Positions 49,031-58,035 of a stretch of DNA of 64,000 bases are shown piece after piece. Made by a program: the position numbers and the translations under genes. Position 1 is the first letter of the stretch; every line of letters starts with the position of its first letter. The stretch is from Neurospora crassa OR74A. Lineage: Eukaryota; Ascomycota; Sordariomycetes; Sordariales; Sordariaceae. The notes beneath the pieces were generated by a model. The model ran no database searches, was not told the DNA's origin, and was given only the letters and a program-made list of their open reading frames with translations. Where the stretch lies: contig NC_026501.1 in assembly GCF_000182925.2 (NCBI RefSeq), forward strand, positions 3,534,001 to 3,598,000. The letters run 5' to 3'.

Positions 49031-51409
49031 ATGGGTGATATACGAGACCAACCCACTCCCACAAAGTCCGCAGGGTCCGCAGGGTCCACGGAGTCTACAA
49101 CACAAGACGCCGCAGCCGCCTCGCCACTAGCTACCGTTAATCTAGACCTAGGTCAAACCACTTCTGAGAGCGCACTGATGTACTGTCCGATGGGCATTCA
49201 ACAGCAGCAGCAACAGCAGCAACAGCAGCAGCAGCAATACCAACAACAGCAACAGCCTTACAGCAATGGGCCCCATGTCTTCTCTGCACAGTTGGATATA
49301 CCGTCACATCATGGACATGGTCGAGCAGGGCCGTTCACTATGGGGACCATGACCAGTGCTCTTCCTCATGTGCCGTATCGACCGTCACCGTACAGTCCGG
49401 GTCAACAGCCAAGTTACAACTCCATTGTTGGCCCATCTTCTCATATGGCCAGCCAGATGACAATGTCCCATTACGGCACCCAAGGGAGTACATCTGGGTG
49501 GGTCGGAAACCAGCAGCAGTACTATGTGTCGCAGCATATAGGACAGTATCATGGCCAAACCATTTCGCCATCTCCGCAGGTCAGCCTACCTCACAGAGCC
49601 GACTATGGTTACCCTTCTAGTGGTGTCATCGTTGGCCAGCAACCGCATCCAAACGCGCATTACTATTACCAGCCAGGAGTTTCTGTTGCTGGACAGACGC
49701 CGCAGGCTCATGGGCAAACGATACCGGGGCATTATGCGACACCAGGTACCCATTTTGGTGTCGCACGCTCGGTGCAACCGCAGTATGGAGCTCAAGTGGC
49801 TTCAACCGTTGGCTGCGTTGGGCAAGGTAATGGTAAGTTGATAGTGTTTGCTCCTGTATTTGTCGAGAGGTGCATTCTGATCGTGCAACAGCTTCACCGG
49901 ACGGGGGCCATAAACTGGTACGTGGGCCACCGAGGAAGCCTAGGCAGAGTGGTAAGTTCTCCATGGCCACTTATTGAAGCACTTGGCTTCGAAGTGGTCG
50001 AAAGCAATAGACTTGTGGCTGGATGTAGTGTTAATGTGGTTCATGCTATTTTTTTAGGACATGCGATTTGGATAGGGAATCTACCTCCACAGACTGACTT
50101 GATGGAACTTGTCCATCACGTCGTCAAGGAGGCGCCGGGCCTCGAGTCCTTATTTCTTATATCAAAGAGTAACTGTGCTTTTGCCAACTTTCAAGACGAA
50201 GTAACATGCGCTGCCGCGCAACAGAAACTTCATGACTCCAAGTTCCAGTCGGTACGACTCGTGAGCCGGTTGAGGAAGAGCACGGTTGAGGGAGCCTTGG
50301 GTGTAACTGCACCCACCGGTCCTGCGGCATCCACACCTCCCGGAAGCTCGACGCAGAATGTCGGTGGCTTTCGGGAAGGTGCGGGTGGTACAGTAATGAA
50401 CGGCAGTACAGAGACGGCAGCAGTGGTACCGACCAAGAGCTCAAATGCTGAGACGAAGAGCAACGCTGCACCAGTGATCCATGACATGGCAGTACAGAGG
50501 GACCGGTACTTTGTCCTTAAAAGTCTGACAGTGGAGGACCTTGAGCTGAGTGTGCGGACCAAGGTGTGGGCTACACAGTCGCACAACGAAGAGACGCTCA
50601 ACAATGCTTTTAAGGTGAGAAAGCCCATCCACTGTTCGGTGTGGAGGTCCCGACCATAAGCTATGGGACTATCACAGCTTGAGTACAGCTGACACAGCGG
50701 GCAGAATGCAGATAATGTTTATCTGATTTTCTCGGCCAACAAATCCGGAGAATATTTCGGTTATGCGCGCATGACTTCGTCCATTGACGACGATCCGGCG
50801 GCCGCCATCGAGTTTGCACCCAAGGCTCAGCCATTAAGCAAGGTTGACTTGCCCAAGGCAATCCCTACCGAGGCGACGGAGTTCGCGCCCAAAGGACGCA
50901 TCATTGATGACTCGGCACGCGGCACCATTTTCTGGGAAGTGGTGAGAGAGGACGAAGGCGTGGGCCGGACCAGTCAAGAGCAGAGCAGCGTTGCCATAGA
51001 AGACAGTTTGCAGGCAGCCTTAGAAGAAGACACGGTGAGTGTCAAGAGCACAGAGGGTGTCGGCGGGGAGCCCAAGGCCTGGGGAAAGCCATTCAGGCTT
51101 GAATGGGTGTCGACAATACGGCTGCCGTTCTACCGGACCAGGGGTTTGCGGAATCCATGGAACTCCAACCGGGAGGTCAAGATTGCGCGGGACGGAACCG
51201 AGTTGCAACCGGTCGTGGGCAGAAAGCTCATCAGTCTGTTCAACCAGGCGCAGAGCCCGGGTTTGATACCTGGTGTGGCCCGCCTTTATCCTTTCAACCC
51301 CATGGTGGCGACGACACTTCCTGGCGTATCCCCACTTCCAATGCCCGCGCCGGCCCCCATTACGGCAGGTTACGCTCCGCCGTCGCGCCCCCTAGTCTAT
51401 CATCCTTAA
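49031..51409 (+). CDS. RNA-binding protein with RRM and YTH domains (m6A-reader type)
   Basis: Four exons (49031-49832, 49892-49951, 50058-50614, 50705-51409) give 707 residues. The amino third is Gln/Pro/Tyr/Ser-rich with a poly-Gln tract (about residues 58-72). A short basic exon (RGPPRKPRQS) leads into an RRM (from about 288: GHAIWIGNLPP, RNP-like CAFANFQDE). The YTH domain runs from about 436 (RYFVLKSLTVEDLELSV). It includes VWATQ with a candidate cage Trp, VYLIFSANKSGEYFGYARM, FWEVV, RLEWVSTIRLPFY and LRNPWN. YTH folds bind N6-methyladenosine, so the protein probably controls stability or processing of methylated mRNA, comparable to Pho92 or Mmi1. The start follows the last upstream stop-free leader, at the first ATG before the low-complexity region. 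A longer start at 48899 is open but unlike coding sequence. Confidence 0.9.
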
Positions 51410-52242
51410 GATACGTGGAGGTACGGTCAGCCCCCCCATCGCCGTCGGCTATGGGACGGGTGAGGCAGGCTCGTGTGTAACTGGGATTCCGCTTATTGCA
51501 CCAAGTAGACCAGACTTAGGTAGCTTCAACATCTTGTTATTACTTGGTTCTAAATTGCTGGGTAATGGTGGTGATTGTATTGGTGTATGTTGTCATGCGC
51601 ATGCTTACAAGGAGGGGACGCTCGGAATTCAGAAGCAAGATTCGCAAAGTATCGATAATACGACCAAACTACCGTCAGTCTTTATCACCCGATTTTTGGG
51701 TGGCCTGCACCTGCAAATACCCATCTCCAAACTGCAAACGGACGGGAGCTGGGAAAAGAGTCAAGTGTAATCGAGAGCCACATTACAACCTCTGTAACTG
51801 ATTCAGCATGAACTAGGTAGGCTCAGTTGCTCAGCACCAGCGCAGCATTTGATGAAATTTGAGTGTGAGGAAGGTCTGCTTTGTTGTGAGTGGAAGGACT
51901 ACCAGAGTGAGCAGGTACCTGGTCATGGATGGGGGTGATACTTGGTATGCAATAGCCAGCTGGTTGATTGCATGGATCTTCGTTAGGGCTGCACAATGCG
52001 TCACTAGCTGGAAACCCACAACACTGTCTGGTCGACGGTCGGTTTTGTAGACGTGATGAGTACATAGCTAACTGGCCCACGGCTGGCCACAACACAGGAG
52101 GTATAGTCCAATCCCAGGTGTTTATTTCATCGAGTTTTTCTTTTAAAGGTTTTTCCTTTTCTCTTTATTGATCAAAACGGGATTCAATACATTGATCACC
52201 TGGAACCTTCTTGAATGCTCTTCAGATCTTATACAGCTACTA

Positions 52243-52346
52243 CAGTCGAACCCCCTGAAACTGCATACTCTAGATTCTGCATATACGCCATTTAGTGCAT
52301 GGATTTTGGCGGTCTGGATTACATGCTGTTTCAGGGGGTTCGACTG
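52243..52346. mobile_element. 104 bp MITE with TA target duplication
   Basis: The ends are near-perfect inverted repeats of 24 bases beginning CAGTCGAACCCCCTGAAAC (one mismatch). Both sides are flanked by TA (52241-52242 and 52347-52348), the signature of Tc1/mariner/pogo-mobilised elements. There is no coding capacity. Unlike the large elements in this window it shows no heavy RIP-like AT enrichment. Confidence 0.85.
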
Positions 52347-52538
52347 TATCAACTTTTTTCTTACAAGGTTATGGGAAGTTCATAATCAGTCTCATCTAGT
52401 AAACTAGCAGTACCAAGCTATCAAAACAAACTAGTTAGAGAAGTTTGGATTGTAGTATGATTTGCCGCAATTGCTTCTGTGATGAAATGTTGGAATAGTC
52501 TGAAGGAAATATTCCCTTTACCTCGGCGTGAAATTACC

Positions 52539-52554
52539 AAAAAAAAAAAAAAAG

Positions 52555-52592
<38 letters not shown>
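52539..52592 (+). repeat. poly-A tract, interrupted once
   Basis: The run is 54 bases of A with a single G at 52554. Confidence 0.9.
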
Positions 52593-52593
<1 letters not shown>

Positions 52594-52845
52594 GAAACTG
52601 CGACCACTGATTGATCCGTGCACAGGCGCACGCAACTGAGCAAAACTGAAGCGGGTGCAGCGCAGTGTGGAACTTTCTAGGCTGCTCCCGAAGCGTGCGA
52701 TTGGCCTCACACCGTCTGGTACGCGCGCTTGGGAATAGCCTCATTTGTCAAGCAGCTTGCTCGCCTACATCGCATCTTTTCTGACGATCGTGTCCCACAG
52801 AAGCGCGACTTCCCCCAAGAGAACTCCAGCGAATTACAGTGGCCA

Positions 52846-52853
52846 TTCTAGAA
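52846..52853. promoter_or_regulatory. candidate heat-shock element
   Basis: TTCTAGAA, the inverted nTTCnnGAAn core bound by Hsf1, lies 275 bases upstream of the small heat shock protein start. Only one clear dimer unit is seen; a weaker GAA unit is nearby (GAACTCCAGCGAA, 52821-52833). Confidence 0.45.
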
Positions 52854-52955
52854 TGACCTGGCATCTGCATCAAATGCTCCTTCCACCTTCTTCGTCCTTC
52901 GCATCACAGGTGAAAGACAAGGTAATTTGTGAAGCAAACAATGCTCCCACTCAAA

Positions 52956-52962
52956 TATAAAT
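52956..52962 (+). promoter_or_regulatory. candidate TATA box
   Basis: TATAAAT lies 166 bases upstream of the small heat shock protein ATG, leaving a leader of plausible length for a heat-inducible fungal gene. Confidence 0.45.
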
Positions 52963-53127
52963 CTGGGTGTGATGTCTCCCTTTTCATATTGTCGATTCTC
53001 TGTTCAGCAGATCAAGATCATCCAGCAAGCGAAGTAATCACTCTGAACACTCTCAACAGCATCTACTACACTCAGCAAACGCACAGATACCTCCGTCGCC
53101 ACTCTTTTAACACACCTAAAGTCAAAA

Positions 53128-53814
53128 ATGGCGCTCTTCCCTCGTGGCTTCTACGGCTCCTACGGCTCTGACCCGAGCTTCACCAACCTCTTTCGCCTTC
53201 TCGATGACTTTGATACCTACACTCGCGAGGTTCAAGGCAGCGCCCCAGAGACCGGCAGCCGTCGTCATACCCAGCCCACCCGCACCTTCAGTCCCAAGTT
53301 CGATGTCCGCGAGACCGAGCAGACATACGAGCTACACGGCGAGCTTCCCGGCATTGATCGTGACAATGTGCAAATCGAGTTCACCGACCCTCAGACCATT
53401 GTGATCCGGGGCCGTGTTGAGCGCAACTACACTGCCGGCACCCCTCCCGCACAGGTTGCTGGCGTCCTCACAGAAAAGGGCGAGCCGCATAGCCCTGCTG
53501 CTCACCACGCCACCGTTGAAGACGACGTCGACGAGGACAACCGCTCGGTTGCCACCACTGCTACCGGCGCCAACAACCAGAACAATCAGCAAGTCGCCCA
53601 ACGCGCAAGCGCACCCACCACCGAGGAAAAGCCAAAGGCGCCAGCCGAAAAGTACTGGGTCTCTGAGCGCTCCATTGGCGAGTTCTCGCGGACTTTCAAC
53701 TTCCCCGGTCGTGTCGACCAAAACGCAGTCAGCGCCTCTCTCAACAACGGCATCCTCACCATCACGGTTCCCAAGGCCAAGAAGCACGAAACCATTCGCA
53801 TTGCTATTAACTAA
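53128..53814 (+). CDS. Hsp30-type small heat shock protein (Hsp20/alpha-crystallin family)
   Basis: This is a single-exon gene of 228 residues; intronless structure is common for heat-inducible genes. The amino end MALFPRGFYGSYGSDPSF is typical of fungal Hsp30. The alpha-crystallin domain starts near residue 55 (SPKFDVRETEQTYELHGELP, then GIDRDNVQIEFTDPQTIVIRG). A hydrophilic Ala/Asn/Gln/Thr-rich insert of about 75 residues interrupts it, and it resumes with GEFSRTFNFPGRVDQNAVSA and LNNGILTITVPKAKK, the conserved GxLxxxxPK strand. Such inserts are usual in the Neurospora Hsp30 group. It is expected to be an ATP-independent holdase forming oligomers in the cytosol under stress. An upstream TTCTAGAA and a TATA box suggest heat control. 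Confidence 0.95.
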   Translation: MALFPRGFYGSYGSDPSFTNLFRLLDDFDTYTREVQGSAPETGSRRHTQPTRTFSPKFDVRETEQTYELHGELPGIDRDNVQIEFTDPQTIVIRGRVERNYTAGTPPAQVAGVLTEKGEPHSPAAHHATVEDDVDEDNRSVATTATGANNQNNQQVAQRASAPTTEEKPKAPAEKYWVSERSIGEFSRTFNFPGRVDQNAVSASLNNGILTITVPKAKKHETIRIAIN

Positions 53815-54436
53815 ACACGATGAACGGTCTTCTTGTCTGTGATAAGGTTCGGAAGAATTCTTGGAAGGAGAGTCGGTGTGTTAACAGCATGACAACGGAG
53901 CATTTACTTCATTTAGCATCGCATTGGTATGACGGCCTGGTTTGGTTGATTTGGAGCACAGCTGTGAACGAATACGAATGAGTCTTGTTGTCATGGTCTG
54001 TTTGCTTGTTGGCATTGCAGTTGGGGATAATTGGCGGATCTTACTATTCGAGACAGATTTGGAGGATGAGCAAGGCGCTGGGCGAGTTTGCGGATCATCA
54101 GCTTCCAGCGTCGGCAGTTGATTCAAACAGGCAATGTAATACAGAGGATCCTTTATAATAACTAAAGTTGCGTTCTTGAACACAACTACCCCAGTTCGTA
54201 CTTGGTGATGTGATGACAAACGTGGCCCCGTTGTTGAGTGAGCGGTTGCCCCTGCTGCACGTGAGATTGATCAGTCTGTTTTGCTGACCTGAGCACGGAG
54301 GAACAGCTGAAAGTCTGACTCTTGAGCCGGCTGGACTTCGAGCACGTGTGTTCCCTAGTACCAACATCGATGAATGCTTGCTCACGTCCCATCATAGCTT
54401 CTTCCCCCCTCACACAACTGTGCTTGGAATGCCGCC
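53815..54436. other. convergent intergenic region
   Basis: This is shared 3' space of the small heat shock gene (plus) and LSM6 (minus). No gene or repeat is recognised. Confidence 0.5.
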
Positions 54437-54912
54437 TTAATCCGCAGATATATACATGACTACAGAAACATTAGACGCTACTCTGGCATTGTAGAAAAGA
54501 GAAGAAGAAAAAAAGAAAAAGGGGGAAGAGAGAGGGGGGGGGGGGGGGGGGGGGGGTCTGCACCGTTGTTGCCGCGGACAAACGCATCACCGTAGCTCCG
54601 CCTCTTCACACCGTTGATGAATTCCTCTGTTTTTTCCAGGGCAATGTTCATGTAACCGTCGACGGATTGCAGTTCACCTACACCACGCAGTGCCACAACC
54701 CAGGCGTCCTGTTAGTTTCCGCATGTGTCTGCCGAGAGAGAAGAAGTTGCAAGACAACAGTAGTTTGACAATAAATGACGAGGTGAAAGCTACTACTAAC
54801 CCTTGTAAACCACGCCGGAATTCAGTTTGACAGTGACGGGATTACCGATGATTTCGCTGAGGAAACCCGAGGGGTCTTTACCCTCACTTTGAGACGTGGC
54901 TCCGTTCTCCAT
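54437..54912 (-). CDS. LSM6: U6 snRNA-associated Sm-like protein LSm6
   Basis: Three exons (54912-54801, 54677-54564, 54459-54437) give 82 residues with both joins in phase 1. Exon 1 begins MENGATSQSEGKDPSGFLSE and holds the Sm1 start (IGNPVTVKLNSGVVYKG). Exon 2 holds LQSVDGYMNIALEKTEEF and VKRRSYGDAFVRGNN. Exon 3 is only 23 bases and supplies the Sm2 end VMYISAD. LSm6 is a ring subunit of both LSm2-8 (nuclear, U6 snRNA) and LSm1-7 (cytoplasmic mRNA decapping). The second intron (104 bases, donor GTGCAG) contains a run of 23 G/C, which breaks simple gene prediction. The length matches the family, and the assembled protein reads as LSm6 from end to end. Confidence 0.93.
54534..54556 (+). repeat. 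poly-G tract (23 G) inside LSM6 intron 2
   Basis: This uninterrupted G run on the plus strand is poly-C in the LSM6 transcript, just after the intron donor. It is comparable to the poly-C run in the RIB4 intron. Confidence 0.9.
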
Positions 54913-55956
54913 AATTGATCGATTGGTGTGATGGAACTCGGCTGGGAGAGGTGTCAGCAGGTGGAATATTAAGCGGTGGGACGACTTTGGAGTGTGAGCG
55001 ACGTCTCTAGACTTGGGTGCGCTGGGTAGGGGACTGACTTTATTTGAGCGAGTAACTGAGTAGTAATGAGAGCGGCTGCACTCGTTGAGGCGGGAGGGTG
55101 AGATTAGGGAGTGATGATGTCGAAAAGAGGAATGTTTGTTGTTTGAGAGGTACTTCTTTTGACGATTGTTGGTGCTCTTGCACGTTAGGTTATCAGGGCT
55201 TGGTCGGTATCAATGTTAACGGGCAACGTTCGTGAGGCCCGTACTGCACCTAGGCAAAAGTCCTGCAGGCGGCCCGCAGCGCCTAGAGGAAGCTTTGACA
55301 TACGTAGGTACCTACGACATTAGTATAGGCACTGCCACACCGTGACAGCGCTCAGCCTTTCCACAGATCCTTCGCATAGTGCATACATGGTTTAGGAGAA
55401 TAATCGAGCGATGGAAACGAACCGCTACCATGTTCCCACCCATCTTGTTATTGATATCATCTCACTCCCTGGCAATGGTTTCGCAATTAGTTCTCGGGAA
55501 TCTGAGGGCAGGGGCGACGAGTACAAGATGCCGATATACCTTGAACCTGAGGGCTCAGGAATAGCTGCAAGAGCGATGACGATGGTGAAGAATGGTTGCC
55601 GACCAGGTTGTCGAGCAGGTGGAAACCTGGGCAAACGGGCACCGCTCAGCTTCCAAGTTGAATCTCAGTTGTTTTAGTAGTATCCCTCACGGGCCGAGGC
55701 CAATCGAGCCCATTCCATCTATACGTTGAACGCATTTAGCCTTATCTTGTTTGGATGAAGGCAACCCTGGCAGCTTTGCGCTTCACTGACGCCGGCTTAC
55801 CTATGTATTATGCCTCGTACATCTCGTACTCGAGATTTTTTGCTGATCCATCGGCTACTTAACAGGCCTTCTCAAGATCCATCATCGACTTCTGCTCAGT
55901 AGCTTCAAGCTTTTCTTTTCCAGTGTTCACGATCGAATAGCTCAAATCGTTGCGAC
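54913..55956. other. divergent intergenic region
   Basis: This lies between the starts of LSM6 (minus) and the nucleotidyltransferase-like gene (plus). It contains the perfect palindrome CGTAGGTACCTACG at 55303-55316. No gene is recognised. Confidence 0.5.
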
Positions 55957-57302
55957 ATGGGTGGCTCGATGTTCTCCTCGGGTAACGATCCTCTACACAC
56001 TCCACGCATGCCGCCCCATATCTACCATCATGTCAAAGCCGCATGCCACGCTACCCTACGCACTATGTTTGTGTGCGTCGCCGGACCCGTCGAGGGCCCC
56101 GAGAAAGAGGACTATGGAGACCTCGACATCCTCGTGGCCATGGAGACCCGCCTCGTCTTTCCAACATCTCCCCGGCGTTGTATTCCCAGAGGGGTGGAGG
56201 AGCTTGCGGCCGACATCAAGGCAGCCTTGAACGCGGAGCGCTCCATAGTCAACCCATGTAATAATTCGATACACCTTGCTATCCCCTGGCCCAAAGACGA
56301 ACCCCAGCTTGGAGAGGACAGGCAACGACACATCCAGGTCGATATCTGCATCTGTAAGAACATGGACCAGATGTTTTGGGTATGCTTGACCTCATGACCT
56401 TAGCCCTGATGATGAGATTGGAAGCACCTATAGTACAAGAGAAGCGCTGACATTGTCCTATTGGTGGCCAGGCACTCTTCAAAAGCGCACATGGCGATGC
56501 GTGGACTCTTTTAGGGTCCATGATCCGGCCTTTTGGTCTGACTGCTGACGATGAAGGCCTTTGGCTTCGGATTCCCGAGATTGAGAAGCTCGACCGAAAA
56601 AAGTCCAGGGTGCTACTAACTACCGATCCCGTTGAAGTACTGCATTTTCTCGGAATGCAGGTGGAAGGATATTGGTCCGAGCCGTTTCCCACGGTTGACG
56701 CAATGTTCAACTACATTGCCACCTGCCGCTTTTTCACCGTCAACGAATCCTCATCCGGTCCTCCTCAGGATAACAGCAGCACAAAAAGGAACTTGAAGAC
56801 CCGCCCCATCTTCCGGAAGTGGTTCTACGACTTTCTTCCTCGCCTTCGAGCTGATGACCGGTTTGAACAACAATGCCAAAGTGTGTCTGGTATCAATGAC
56901 CTCCGGGTCCACGTTCGAGATGAAGCCTTCCGGGCCTTCAACGTTGAGCCCATTTACTGGGCCCAGTTAAAGGACTGGCGACTGAAAAAAGAGCCCGAGG
57001 CAGTAAAGAACCTGATCAAATCGGCAATTCCAAACGACCTCGACCCCCAATATAGAGGCAGCCTGTTGAGTGCTATCAAGAAGATTATCATGGAGGATAA
57101 CAGAGAACTTGGCTGGCTGAGACCCATTTCACTCCGCGACGACGAAGGCTTTTACGACAAGGATATGACGCGGGCCTTTGTGGAGGAAAACTGGGAGGCC
57201 ATAGGCAAAGTTGCTTTCAAGAAATACAGCGATGCGTATTATGCAGGGCTGCAATCGAAAAAGCTCAAGAATGCCCACGGGACTGCAATCCAATCGCAAT
57301 AA
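55957..57302 (+). CDS. predicted pol-beta-fold nucleotidyltransferase, uncharacterised
   Basis: Exon 1 is 55957-56379 and exon 2 is 56472-57302, giving 417 residues. The 92-base intron (GTATGC...GGCCAG, branch GCTGACA) joins in phase 0. VCVAGPVEGPEKEDYGDLDILVA has the G-x(n)-D-x-D layout of nucleotidyltransferases (D55 and D57). RHIQVDICI supplies the third carboxylate (D129). Exon 2 adds LFKSAHGDAWTLLGSMIRPF, GLWLRIPEIEKLDRKKSRVL and a helical carboxy part with no motif known to me. It resembles a filamentous-fungal family usually left hypothetical. The substrate is unknown: RNA tailing, tRNA repair or small-molecule modification are all possible. All three metal-binding carboxylates are present, so activity is plausible. 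The start is the first ATG; a shorter one before the Asp motif is possible. Confidence 0.75.
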
Positions 57303-58035
57303 TACCGGCGCGATCTTGGCATTGAGGGGTAGGAGAAAAAGGCAGTGTTCAGGCGTCCGCTGCCCAGCGGTGACCACGTTCTCCAAAAGTCGTCTCAGTT
57401 GTCTTGACCTCTATAAGGGGGACGCTGGTTGCAGGCTTGGCCTAGCACAGCAACTATTGTTCTTCTCGGCGCCACTGCTTACTCGCGTCCGCGCAGCATC
57501 GCGTTCCTTACCATTGCTATGTATACAATGTGCCAATGTATTAGATTTATGCTGGTTCAGGGAAAATGATATCTCTCGTCTGTCTGCATGGTTGAGAGCC
57601 ATGAAAACCAACACTGTAAGAACTTGAGCGCATCCAAATAGCAAAAAGGGGGAAAAGCGCTACATTACTCATCTCATCATCACTCATTAAATGTCGGCCA
57701 GCACCCTCCACAGATATTAAGGGTCCAGTTAACCATTACACCTACCTGTGCTGGTGTAGTAACATAACCTTTTCAACAGAGCAATTCAATCCATCACTGG
57801 CTTCCTGTTAAGACTTCTCGTGGTCCTTGTCCTCCAAGATGCGAAAATGGGCTCTATATAAGGAGACGTAGGGTTCAAAGCCGTGATCGACCAGCAAGCT
57901 TATCCCAGACGACCTCGTACGGTTGACGACCTGAAAGCAAATCATTCGGGCAACTTGAAAGACTCTCGTGGGATAAATGTACCAACCTTCCCCTAAATCT
58001 CTTCCACCTATACTTCCCAATATCGTCACAACACC
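57303..58035. other. convergent intergenic region
   Basis: This is shared 3' space of the nucleotidyltransferase-like gene and the 1020-residue membrane protein. No gene is recognised. Confidence 0.5.

Larger units (their letters stand above)
51410..53127. other. intergenic region upstream of the small heat shock gene
   Basis: This contains the MITE at 52243-52346, an A-rich run at 52539-52592 and the heat-shock promoter elements. No protein gene is recognised. Confidence 0.55.
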
